Shown: positions 1 through 5,032 of the stretch, piece by piece
Numbering within the stretch: position 1 is the stretch's first letter
Layout of the letters: every line of letters starts with the position of its first letter
From: Chloroflexota bacterium
GTDB taxonomy: Bacteria; Chloroflexota; Anaerolineae; Promineifilales; Promineifilaceae
Assembly (NCBI GenBank): GCA_020353135.1
Contig: CP070688.1
Location: 438,328-443,359, forward strand
Reading direction: 5' to 3'
DNA: 5,032 bases
Program-made: the position numbers and the translations under genes
Notes under the pieces: generated by a model
Database searches by the model: none
Told to the model about the DNA's origin: nothing
The model's input: only the letters and a program-made list of their open reading frames with translations

Positions 1-2
1 AG

Positions 3-20
3 TAAGAAGGCGCTTTCTTA
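3..20. repeat. Short palindrome/hairpin at the left edge
   Basis: TAAGAAG (3-9) and TTTCTTA (14-20) pair over seven positions, one of them G-U, around a GCGC loop. No T-tract follows, so it is not called a terminator. It may belong to the end of an upstream gene or to the palindrome-rich leader that follows. Confidence 0.45.
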
Positions 21-49
21 ATGGAGAAGTTATTTGCTGCTGGACCAAT

Positions 50-108
50 TGAGGAGCCTGGTATCCTCAGATACCGGGCGGGTCGCATCTGAGGATGCTA
101 TCTCCTCA
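50..108. repeat. Nested inverted repeats with two small hairpins
   Basis: Two small stem-loops lie side by side: GGTATC-CTCA-GATACC (60-75) and GCATC-TGAG-GATGC (85-98). Their four-base loops are complementary to each other. In addition ATCCTCAGAT (63-72) is the exact reverse complement of ATCTGAGGAT (87-96), and TGAGGAG (50-56) pairs with CTCCTCA (102-108). The region could therefore fold either as two hairpins with kissing loops or as one longer nested stem. No protein gene is supported here. Confidence 0.7.
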
Positions 109-133
109 TATAGAGAAGTAAATGCCGTTGGTG

Positions 134-194
134 AGAAGCCTGGCTTTTTACGAATTCGCGGGCTGAATTGTAGCTAGCGAAAAGCCAGGCTTCT
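134..194. repeat. Perfect 15-bp inverted repeat upstream of the ABC ATPase gene
   Basis: AGAAGCCTGGCTTTT (134-148) is exactly reverse-complementary to AAAAGCCAGGCTTCT (180-194), with a 31-base loop. Each arm also contains an 11-bp palindrome, AAGCCWGGCTT (136-146 and 182-192). In RNA it would form a strong stem ending 41 bases before the ABC start codon. It could be a terminator for an upstream gene, an attenuator or an operator pair; the T-run after it (TTT at 194-196) is short. Confidence 0.75.
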
Positions 195-227
195 TTGAGA
201 ATGGCAGCAAAAAGCTAGGCTTCTTTG
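176..227. repeat. 22-base direct repeat, period 30, next to the ABC ribosome binding site
   Basis: The 22 bases at 176-197 recur at 206-227 with only two differences (G179/A209 and C186/T216), giving an exact 30-base period. The second copy carries the slightly broken palindrome AAGCTAGGCTT (212-222) and ends where the GGGGA ribosome binding site of the ABC gene begins. It is the third member of the AAGCCWGGCTT set, with centres at 141, 187 and 217. Confidence 0.75.
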
Positions 228-231
228 GGGA
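227..231 (+). promoter_or_regulatory. Ribosome binding site of the ABC ATPase gene
   Basis: GGGGA lies four bases before the ATG at 236. It directly abuts the third AAGCCWGGCTT-type repeat, so an RNA fold using that repeat would place the site at the base of a stem. Confidence 0.5.
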
Positions 232-235
232 ATAT

Positions 236-973
236 ATGGATAGAGAGAACAACCACCGGCCGTTGTTAGAAGTCATCGACATTTATGCCGGCTATCTGGA
301 CGCCGATATCCTCAAAGGCGTCAGCCTGGAGGTGCACGAAGGCGAGGTGGTCTGCGTCATAGGCCCCAATGGCGCCGGCAAATCGACGGTCTTCAAGGCC
401 GTTTACGGTTTCATCGACGTGCGCAAGGGGCAGGTCTTGTTCGACGGCCTGGATATCACCGCGGCCCGGCCGCAGGCGATGTTGAACAGCGGCATCTCTA
501 TCGTGCCCCAACTGCGCAGCGTCTTTCCTCAAATGACGGTCCATGAAAACCTGGAAATGGGCATGTACCTGGAGAGGGATAAAAAACGGATCAAGAAGCG
601 GGTGCAAGATATCTTCGACTTGTTTCCCCGGCTGGGCGAACGAGCGAGCCAGAAGGCGGGCACGATGAGCGGCGGGGAACAACGCATGCTGGAGATCGGC
701 CGGGCGTTGATGCTGGAACCGCAATTACTGCTAATGGATGAGCCGTCGGCCGGACTGGCCCCACTGATAACCAAGAATATCTTCGAGCAGGTCCGATATC
801 TGAACCAGGAGCTGGGGCTGACCATCTTGATGATCGAGCAAAACGCTCGCCAGGGCCTGGAATTCAGCGACCGGGGCTATGTGCTGGAGCTAGGCAAGAA
901 CAGCTACCAGGGAACCGGCCAGGCGCTCATCGAAAACGCCGAGGTGCGGCGAGCCTTTCTCGGCGGACACTAG
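236..973 (+). CDS. livF: LivF-type ABC transporter ATP-binding protein (branched-chain amino acid family)
   Basis: This is a cytoplasmic ATPase subunit of a HAAT-type ABC importer, the family that takes up leucine, isoleucine, valine and related substrates. The 245-residue length is normal for LivF. Visible motifs, in order, are Walker A GPNGAGKST (43-51), Q-loop glutamine in VPQ (92), signature SGGEQ (145-149), Walker B LLLMDEP (164-170, with D168 and catalytic E169) and the D-loop SAGLAP. The switch region reads IEQNA (200-204), with glutamine where many ABC ATPases have histidine; this is usual for LivF. The C-terminus (DRGYVLELG and EVRRAFLGG) is also LivF-like. The ATG at 236 is chosen because GGGGA (227-231) precedes it by four bases and the family N-terminus (LLEVIDIYAGY) follows directly. 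No LivG, permease or binding-protein gene is adjacent, so the substrate is inferred from family only; urea or amide transport by a relative is possible. Confidence 0.93.
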   Translation: MDRENNHRPLLEVIDIYAGYLDADILKGVSLEVHEGEVVCVIGPNGAGKSTVFKAVYGFIDVRKGQVLFDGLDITAARPQAMLNSGISIVPQLRSVFPQMTVHENLEMGMYLERDKKRIKKRVQDIFDLFPRLGERASQKAGTMSGGEQRMLEIGRALMLEPQLLLMDEPSAGLAPLITKNIFEQVRYLNQELGLTILMIEQNARQGLEFSDRGYVLELGKNSYQGTGQALIENAEVRRAFLGGH

Positions 974-979
974 ATAATA

Positions 980-1014
980 ATTAATGGTGAATTGTGAATG
1001 GTTAATTGTTAATT
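980..1014 (+). repeat. Left array of degenerate 7-bp tandem repeats (GTGAATT type)
   Basis: Starting seven bases after the ABC stop codon, five in-phase heptamers can be read: ATTAATG, GTGAATT, GTGAATG, GTTAATT, GTTAATT. They are AT-rich in an otherwise GC-rich region. The pattern resembles the short tandemly repeated heptamers known from cyanobacteria and other bacteria. Confidence 0.7.
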
Positions 1015-1033
1015 TGGTTTTGGGGCCGGGACG

Positions 1034-1050
1034 CGCCGCGGAGCGCGGTG
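1034..1050. repeat. GC-rich hairpin between the two heptamer arrays
   Basis: CGCCGCG (1034-1040) and CGCGGTG (1044-1050) form a seven-pair stem with one G-U pair around a GAG loop. It sits in a GC-rich core (about 1015-1057) between the AT-rich heptamer arrays. It lacks a T-tract, so it is not a standard intrinsic terminator, although it could still affect transcripts leaving the ABC gene. Confidence 0.5.
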
Positions 1051-1057
1051 AGAGAAC

Positions 1058-1099
1058 AATTCACAATTGATAAATCAGAGCTCACAATTCACAATTAGC
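1058..1099 (-). repeat. Right array of 7-bp repeats in inverted orientation (AATTCAC type)
   Basis: Six in-phase heptamers read AATTCAC, AATTGAT, AAATCAG, AGCTCAC, AATTCAC, AATTAGC. AATTCAC is the reverse complement of the GTGAATT unit of the left array. The 13-mer ACAATTCACAATT occurs exactly at 1056-1068 and again at 1084-1096, 28 bases (four units) apart. TCACAATTCAC (1082-1092) is an exact reverse complement of 987-997, so the two arrays can pair as a long imperfect stem. Confidence 0.72.
1067..1095 (+). promoter_or_regulatory. Candidate sigma-70-like promoter for the MFS gene
   Basis: TTGATA (1067-1072, five of six to the -35 consensus) and CACAAT (1090-1095, four of six to the -10) are separated by 17 bases. 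The predicted start near 1102 leaves about 18 bases before the MFS ATG. An overlapping alternative, TTCACA (1060-1065) with CACAAT (1083-1088), also has a 17-base spacer. Both are built from the heptamer repeats, so chance matches in AT-rich DNA are a real possibility. Confidence 0.3.
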
Positions 1100-1119
1100 A
1101 TGGGCCGCGGGGCGAGTCG

Positions 1120-2421
1120 ATGATTCCGGCGCGGGACGGCGTTTCTGGCTCGCGCTTTCGGTTTTTTTATGGGTGGGTGATCGTCGCCGTTTGCGCCATC
1201 ACCTTGCTGGTGGTCTTCGGCATACGCCTGTCCTTCACCGTCTATTTCGTGGCCCTGACGGACGAGTTCCAGTGGCCCCGGGCCAGCACGGCTTTCATAT
1301 TCTCGACGACCATGATCGTCTTCGCCCTGGTCTCGACCCCGGCCGGCCTGGCCCTGGACCGTTTTGGCGCCCGGCGCACATTCGGCGCGGGCGCCGCTTT
1401 GCTGGCCCTGGGTCTGTTCTTGAGCAGCCAGGTGCAGAGCTACTGGCAGCTGGCTTTCAGCTATGGGGTGGTGGCCGGGCTGGGGATCACGATTTTGGGC
1501 CTGGGGGTCCAGGCGGGGCTGATAGCCCGTTGGTTTCGGCGCAAGCTGGGCATGGCCCTGGGGTTGGCTTTCGCCGGTACCGGTCTTGGCGCATTTATAC
1601 TGACGCCGACTACCGAACGGCTGATTAGCTCGGTAGGCTGGCGATTTAGTTACCTTTTCATGGCCGGGTTGGCGTTGCTGTTGATCCCTTTAACCGTAAT
1701 CTTTCTGCGCCTCACGCCGGCTTCGATGGGGCTCCGGCCGGATGGGGACCTGGCACCTGAGAATTCTTCTGCTGACGCGCCGGCCGACGATGCTGCCGGG
1801 GAACCGGCCGGGGGCTGGACGTTGGAACGGGCGGCCCGAACGCCGGCCTTCTGGCTGGTCATCGTGGCCAGCCTGGGGGCCATCGGGCCGCTGCGCATGT
1901 TGACCGTGCACCAGCTGGCGGTCGTGGTCGACGCCGGCTTTGATTCGCTCTATGCGGCGACGGTCATCGGCTTTTCGGGCGCGGTGACGGCCGTGGCCTT
2001 CGTGCTCTTCGGCGCGCGGTCGGACAGGATCGGCCGGCGAGCGGCTTATGGCATCGGTTCGGTCTGCCTGGTAGGGGCCATCGTCTTGCTGTCCGGGATG
2101 CGGGACGCCCGGGCCGCGGGCTGGCTGGTCTTGTACGCGCTGCTGCTGGGCCTGGGCGAAGGCTCCCGTTCTTCGCTGGTGACGGCCGTGGCCAGCGATC
2201 TTTTTCCGGGCCGGTCGTTGGGTGCGATAAACGGCGCGGTGGGGGCCGCCTTTGGCCTGAGCGCCGCTTTCTTCCCCTGGTTCGCCGGCCGGCTTTTCGA
2301 CCAGAGCGGTGTTTACAGCTCGGCCTTCGCCGCGGCCGGATTGGCGGTGTTCATTTCGACGGTCGCGCTGTGGCTGGCGCCGGCCGCGGCTAAGAAGCAC
2401 TCGTCGCCAGTTCCTGGTTAA
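1120..2421 (+). CDS. Major facilitator superfamily transporter, monocarboxylate/oxalate-formate-like
   Basis: This is an inner-membrane secondary transporter of 433 residues, the normal size for a 12-helix MFS protein. Hydrophobic segments fall in two six-helix halves, roughly 17-196 and 243-421. They are separated by a polar, Ala/Pro/Asp-rich cytoplasmic linker (about 204-236). The MFS loop 2-3 motif is visible as G76-LAL-D80-R-F-G83-A-R85-R86, and its counterpart in the second half as GARSDRIGRR (298-307). The FYGWVIV opening, the ARWFRRKLGMALGLAFAGTG stretch (136-155) and the TPAFWLV start of helix 7 resemble the monocarboxylate/oxalate-formate branch, so an organic acid is a reasonable but unproven substrate. 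The ATG at 1120 has a modest GGGGCGAG (1109-1116) only three bases upstream. The gene follows the ABC ATPase on the same strand, but a 146-base repeat-rich spacer argues against a simple operon. Confidence 0.9.
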   Translation: MIPARDGVSGSRFRFFYGWVIVAVCAITLLVVFGIRLSFTVYFVALTDEFQWPRASTAFIFSTTMIVFALVSTPAGLALDRFGARRTFGAGAALLALGLFLSSQVQSYWQLAFSYGVVAGLGITILGLGVQAGLIARWFRRKLGMALGLAFAGTGLGAFILTPTTERLISSVGWRFSYLFMAGLALLLIPLTVIFLRLTPASMGLRPDGDLAPENSSADAPADDAAGEPAGGWTLERAARTPAFWLVIVASLGAIGPLRMLTVHQLAVVVDAGFDSLYAATVIGFSGAVTAVAFVLFGARSDRIGRRAAYGIGSVCLVGAIVLLSGMRDARAAGWLVLYALLLGLGEGSRSSLVTAVASDLFPGRSLGAINGAVGAAFGLSAAFFPWFAGRLFDQSGVYSSAFAAAGLAVFISTVALWLAPAAAKKHSSPVPG

Positions 2422-2472
2422 TTGCATAACGCGATTCAAAACCCTGGAGATAGATTATGACGATGTGAGGAG

Positions 2473-3084
2473 TTAGCGGTCAGGCAGGGTGTAGTTGATG
2501 CCGTGCGGGCCGGCGTTGACGACGTCGGTCTGGCCGATCTTAGCGAAGGTGTTCCAGCTCTCATGGATGTGGCCGCAAACGTGCAGGATGGGCTGGTGAG
2601 CTTCTACGAATGAACGAATCGCCACGCTACCGAGATGCCGGCCGCTTGAATCCTGGTCGGCCGCATTAACGGGCGGCGAATGGGTGATGAGAACATCGGG
2701 TTTTCCGGCCGCGCTGAGGAGTCCGGCCGCCTGCTCCTCCGAGAAATCGTAGCTCCATGGGCCAAAGGGCGTTATGGGGATGCCGCCCCCGAGGCCAAAG
2801 AATCGGTAGCCAAGCAGCTCGCAGGAGTCGCCGTGTAAGATGACGAAGTTGTCGTATTGTTCGAAGGCCGAGCGCAGTTCTTCATAAGATTCGACGTTGC
2901 CCGGCACCAGTATAACCGGGACGGCGATCTGGGAGAGGATTCGGGTGCTGATCTCAAGATGGCGCCGGGCCAGGCCAAGATCTCCCGCCCCAAGGACTAT
3001 ATCGTGGTCCCTGGCTTTTTCGACAATGGCAGAGCAGAAAGCCTTATTGCTGTGAACGTCGCTGAAGAGTAGTAACTTGGGCAT
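2473..3084 (-). CDS. Calcineurin-like metallophosphoesterase, Icc-related
   Basis: This is a 203-residue dinuclear-metal phosphoesterase, probably cytoplasmic, as no signal peptide is seen. All the family's metal and active-site motifs are present: SDVH (D9, H11), GAGDLG (D35), GNVES (N63, where most relatives have GNHE or GNCD), THSPP (H135) and CGHIHE (H172, H174). The GLGGGIPITPFGPW stretch resembles the predicted Icc-related phosphoesterases (COG2129 type); their substrates are mostly unknown, with cyclic nucleotides or phosphodiesters possible. The frame stays open back to a GTG at 3123, but the ATG at 3084 is preferred. It puts the beta strand KLLLFSDVH at the N-terminus as in relatives, and it has AAGGA (3091-3087) upstream, although with only two spacer bases. 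The gene is convergent with the MFS gene (51 bases between stops) and lies 156 bases downstream of the TPR gene on the same strand, possibly with its own promoter. Confidence 0.9.
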   Translation of the reverse strand: MPKLLLFSDVHSNKAFCSAIVEKARDHDIVLGAGDLGLARRHLEISTRILSQIAVPVILVPGNVESYEELRSAFEQYDNFVILHGDSCELLGYRFFGLGGGIPITPFGPWSYDFSEEQAAGLLSAAGKPDVLITHSPPVNAADQDSSGRHLGSVAIRSFVEAHQPILHVCGHIHESWNTFAKIGQTDVVNAGPHGINYTLPDR

Positions 3085-3130
3085 GATCCTTGTTGGTGAA
3101 GAGCTGAGAGCGCCGGTCAGCACAGTTCAA

Positions 3131-3160
3131 ATCTTACCTGGAAAGGACAGCAGGAGCCAA
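3131..3160 (-). promoter_or_regulatory. Candidate promoter for the metallophosphoesterase gene
   Basis: On the minus strand TTGGCT (3160-3155) and TAAGAT (3136-3131) each match the sigma-70 boxes at four of six positions, with an 18-base spacer. Transcription would start near 3124, essentially on the upstream GTG at 3123. This favours translation from the ATG at 3084 with a leader of about 40 bases. The site lies in the 156-base gap after the TPR gene. Confidence 0.28.
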
Positions 3161-3240
3161 CGGCCATCCAGTAACGCCGTGGCCGGGCTTTGCGTCGCTT
3201 TGTTTACCCGGTTCGCGGACCTTTTCGACGGAACAGGCGG

Positions 3241-5032
3241 CTATAGCTCGGCCCTGGCCCGGTCGAGATCGTAGGTGGTCCCTAGGTCGGAGAATATCTC
3301 ACAAGCTCGCTGTAAATGCTGCCGACCCCCCCAACCTTCTTCAGTGCTCTCTCCAGCCGATAGGTGGCGGCCGATCTCGTAATGGGCTAGCCCTTGCTCA
3401 AAGGGCATGCCCAAATCCTCAGCGCAAGCCAAGCTTTTCTGCCAGGCTTTGAAAGCCTTTCGCTCCTTACCATCCAGCCATTTGTACCGGCCCTGCTGTA
3501 GCCAGGCCTGGGGGGCGGCTACCGGGAAAGCTCTGGCAAAGGCCCGCAGATCCCTGACCGATCGCCGGGCAAGGGATCGGTAAGCCCTTCCGTTTTCCTC
3601 TTCTTTCTCTTCTTCCCATAACGCTAGATAGATGGCAGCAATCCCGGCATAGCCATCCAGGAAAAAGCAGTGGGTAGGCACAGCGAACTGGGCAACCAGA
3701 TCAGCTACTTTGTCCGCTTCCTGGCGCGCCAGATCCGTCTTGCCTTGGCGCAAATAGGCCTGGGCCAACGTAGCTCGAAGAATGATCCAATCGAAGCGAT
3801 TCATCACCGCAGGTGGCGCGGCGGCTGATTCTTTCAGCAAACGGACGGCCTGCTCAATATCATCCTGCCGCAACCTAGAAAGCGCTTCCCAATAGAGAGC
3901 ATCCACCTCGGAACCAGCATCACCGCTGCTGCGGGCCGTGTCGCCAACCTGGCGGGCATATTCAAGGGCCAACTCATATTGGCCCTGGTGGTGAGCGGCA
4001 AATAGAAGGGCGACCAGATAAACGACTTCGTCCCAATGCTGGCCTAGTTCTCGGGCCGCATCCGCGGCAAGATGACAGCTTTTTACTGCTTGTTGCCAGC
4101 GACCCATACCGGCGAAATAGATGCCAGTTAGACCAAACACCCTTTCTTGAAGGCTCAGAGAGCCTTCCTCACGGGCCAGTGCCCGAGCCCAGGCCAGATA
4201 AGCCCCGGCTACTCTGCGCAATGGGATCAGGCCAAAGATAAGACCGACGAAGGCGTAAGCACGAGCCATCAACCGGGGCAGACCGGTCGCCTCGGCCATA
4301 TTGAGGGCCTGGAAAAAGCAAAAAACAGCCAGAAGCGAATCATTTTCAACCGCAGCTCTCGAACCGAGCCTTTCGTAGGCGATGAAGGCTTCCTTTATGG
4401 CAGCTTGCTTATACGCCTGCCGCCCAACGAACGCGCCTGGGGTTAGCCGGTGCAGGCCCTGAATCACCAATTGTTTCAAAAAGCCCAGCAGCAAGCCAAC
4501 TCTACTAGCCGGTAATGGCCGATTCAACAGGTGAACGACTTGCTTGAAATGAGCATCTCCTTCCTCGAATTGGCTCAGCCATAGATAGGCCTCCCCTAGC
4601 AGGCGCTGCCAGTGGGCCTGGTATAGAAGGCGGGTTTCTGGCTCGGCCGCTTTGCCGGTTCGCAGCGCCTGCTCCAATAACTCAATGGCTTCAGTCAATC
4701 GGCGCTGCAACTTAAGGAACTGCCACAAGTTGTCCAGATAGGTCGCCGCCTCATCCCAGTCTGCCTGCTCCAATTCCCAGTGCCAGCCAGCCAACAGATT
4801 GTCCGCCTCCGATCTTATCGTCGCCAGCGAGGCGGCTGAATTTGTGACCCGCCATTGGGTGACAGCTTCCTCAAGCATCCGGGCAAAATAAGCGCGATGC
4901 CGGGCCTGGGTCTGGGTTACTTCGGCCGGATCTTCGGCCAGCTTTTCGGTGGCGTACATGCAGATCAGCGCGTGGAGCTCAAAGCGGCCATCCACCTGTC
5001 GCCGGATGAGGGATTTATCGAGCAGGACGGCC
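3241..5032 (-). CDS. C-terminal part of a large NB-ARC/STAND-type TPR regulatory protein (5' end outside window)
   Basis: The gene is cut by the right edge. A GTG at 4995 could be read as a start, but the frame continues upstream without a stop and encodes AVLLDKSLIRRQ, which joins smoothly to VDGRFELHALICMYATEKL. That is the winged-helix tail that follows NB-ARC ATPase domains in STAND regulators, so the true start lies beyond the window. Of 596 visible residues, about 1-35 are this winged helix. The rest is alpha-helical with TPR-like helix pairs, for example DEAATYLDNLWQFLKLQRRL, WQQAVKSCHLAADAARELG and LRQDDIEQAVRLLKES. The last 100 residues (WLDGKERKAFKAWQKSLACA, then LGMPFEQGLAHYEIGRHL) resemble the C-terminal helical repeats found on class III cyclase or kinase-linked TPR proteins of Chloroflexota. 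The expected role is signal-dependent regulation; partner and effector domain cannot be seen. The TAG stop is at 3243-3241 and no strong terminator follows it. Confidence 0.85.
   Translation of the reverse strand, partial: AVLLDKSLIRRQVDGRFELHALICMYATEKLAEDPAEVTQTQARHRAYFARMLEEAVTQWRVTNSAASLATIRSEADNLLAGWHWELEQADWDEAATYLDNLWQFLKLQRRLTEAIELLEQALRTGKAAEPETRLLYQAHWQRLLGEAYLWLSQFEEGDAHFKQVVHLLNRPLPASRVGLLLGFLKQLVIQGLHRLTPGAFVGRQAYKQAAIKEAFIAYERLGSRAAVENDSLLAVFCFFQALNMAEATGLPRLMARAYAFVGLIFGLIPLRRVAGAYLAWARALAREEGSLSLQERVFGLTGIYFAGMGRWQQAVKSCHLAADAARELGQHWDEVVYLVALLFAAHHQGQYELALEYARQVGDTARSSGDAGSEVDALYWEALSRLRQDDIEQAVRLLKESAAAPPAVMNRFDWIILRATLAQAYLRQGKTDLARQEADKVADLVAQFAVPTHCFFLDGYAGIAAIYLALWEEEKEEENGRAYRSLARRSVRDLRAFARAFPVAAPQAWLQQGRYKWLDGKERKAFKAWQKSLACAEDLGMPFEQGLAHYEIGRHLSAGESTEEGWGGRQHLQRACEIFSDLGTTYDLDRARAEL

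Noticed and set aside
58..85. Possible T-box riboswitch (GGTATC...GATACCGGGCGG loosely recalls the T-box TGGTACCGCG)
   Set aside because: The conserved T-box sequence is not matched, and no specifier loop or antiterminator/terminator arrangement could be identified.
21..92. 23-codon frame (MEKLFAAGPIEEPG...) in the left noncoding region
   Set aside because: It has no ribosome binding site and no recognised family, and it runs through the palindromes; treated as chance.
266..724. Open minus-strand frame of 152 codons opposite the ABC ATPase
   Set aside because: It is a shadow of GC-rich codons in the ABC gene, and the peptide looks like no known family.
1056..1096. CRISPR-like repeat spacing (28 bases) in the MFS upstream region, and 30 bases at 176-227
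   Set aside because: There are only two copies each. The repeats are short and explained by 7-bp units or palindromes, and no cas gene is present.
2420..2436. Weak hairpin AATTGC-ATAAC-GCGATT after the MFS stop
   Set aside because: It has only six pairs (one G-U) and no T-tract on either strand; not enough for a terminator between the convergent genes.
1690..2439. Open minus-strand frame of 249 codons opposite the MFS gene
   Set aside because: It is low-complexity, rich in Arg, Gly, Pro and Gln, as expected for the antisense of a GC-rich membrane protein gene. It has no recognisable domain and lies wholly over a well-supported gene.
3180..3240. CCGGG/CCCGG stem after the TPR gene stop as a terminator
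   Set aside because: The five-base arms are about 19 bases apart and no T-run follows on the minus strand.
4989..4995. GTG at 4995 as the start of the TPR gene
   Set aside because: The frame is open to the window edge, and the upstream residues (LLDKSLIRR) complete a known winged-helix segment, so the gene begins outside the window.

Overview
The window carries four protein genes in two convergent pairs. The plus-strand pair is a LivF-type ABC transporter ATPase (236-973) and a 12-helix major facilitator transporter (1120-2421). The minus-strand pair is a small Icc-like metallophosphoesterase (about 2473-3084) and the C-terminal part of a large TPR protein that enters from the right edge (3241-5032). 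Coding DNA is GC-rich. The two plus-strand intergenic regions are clearly more AT-rich and full of repeats.

Organism: a GC-rich, free-living bacterium. The large TPR protein has a winged-helix 'LLDKSL...DGRFELH' segment of the NB-ARC/STAND type. Together with the Liv-type ATPase and the heptamer-repeat spacer, this is most reminiscent of Chloroflexota (Anaerolineae/Caldilineae-like). That is an inference from family style; no rRNA or other marker gene is present to confirm it.

Layout: 1-235 has no convincing gene but is dense in palindromes. It holds a chain of small hairpins (3-20, 60-75, 85-98), then three copies of an AAGCCWGGCTT palindrome (136-146, 182-192, 212-222), the last ending just before the ribosome binding site of the ABC gene. 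The first copy lies in a perfect 15-bp inverted repeat with the second and can pair almost as well with the third, so two exclusive RNA folds are possible. The 974-1119 spacer has a different design: degenerate 7-bp tandem repeats (GTGAATT type) on the left, the same heptamer in opposite orientation on the right, and a GC-rich hairpin between them. The right-hand array could also supply a promoter for the MFS gene.

Functional reading: the ABC ATPase would energise uptake of branched-chain amino acids or a similar substrate, but no permease or binding-protein gene is visible. The MFS gene encodes a secondary transporter of unknown substrate, possibly organic acids. The phosphoesterase keeps all expected metal ligands. 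The TPR protein is probably a signalling or regulatory STAND ATPase whose effector and nucleotide-binding domains lie outside the window. Nothing ties the four genes into one pathway. I saw no convincing new multi-gene system; the most unusual material is the repeat architecture of the two plus-strand intergenic regions.
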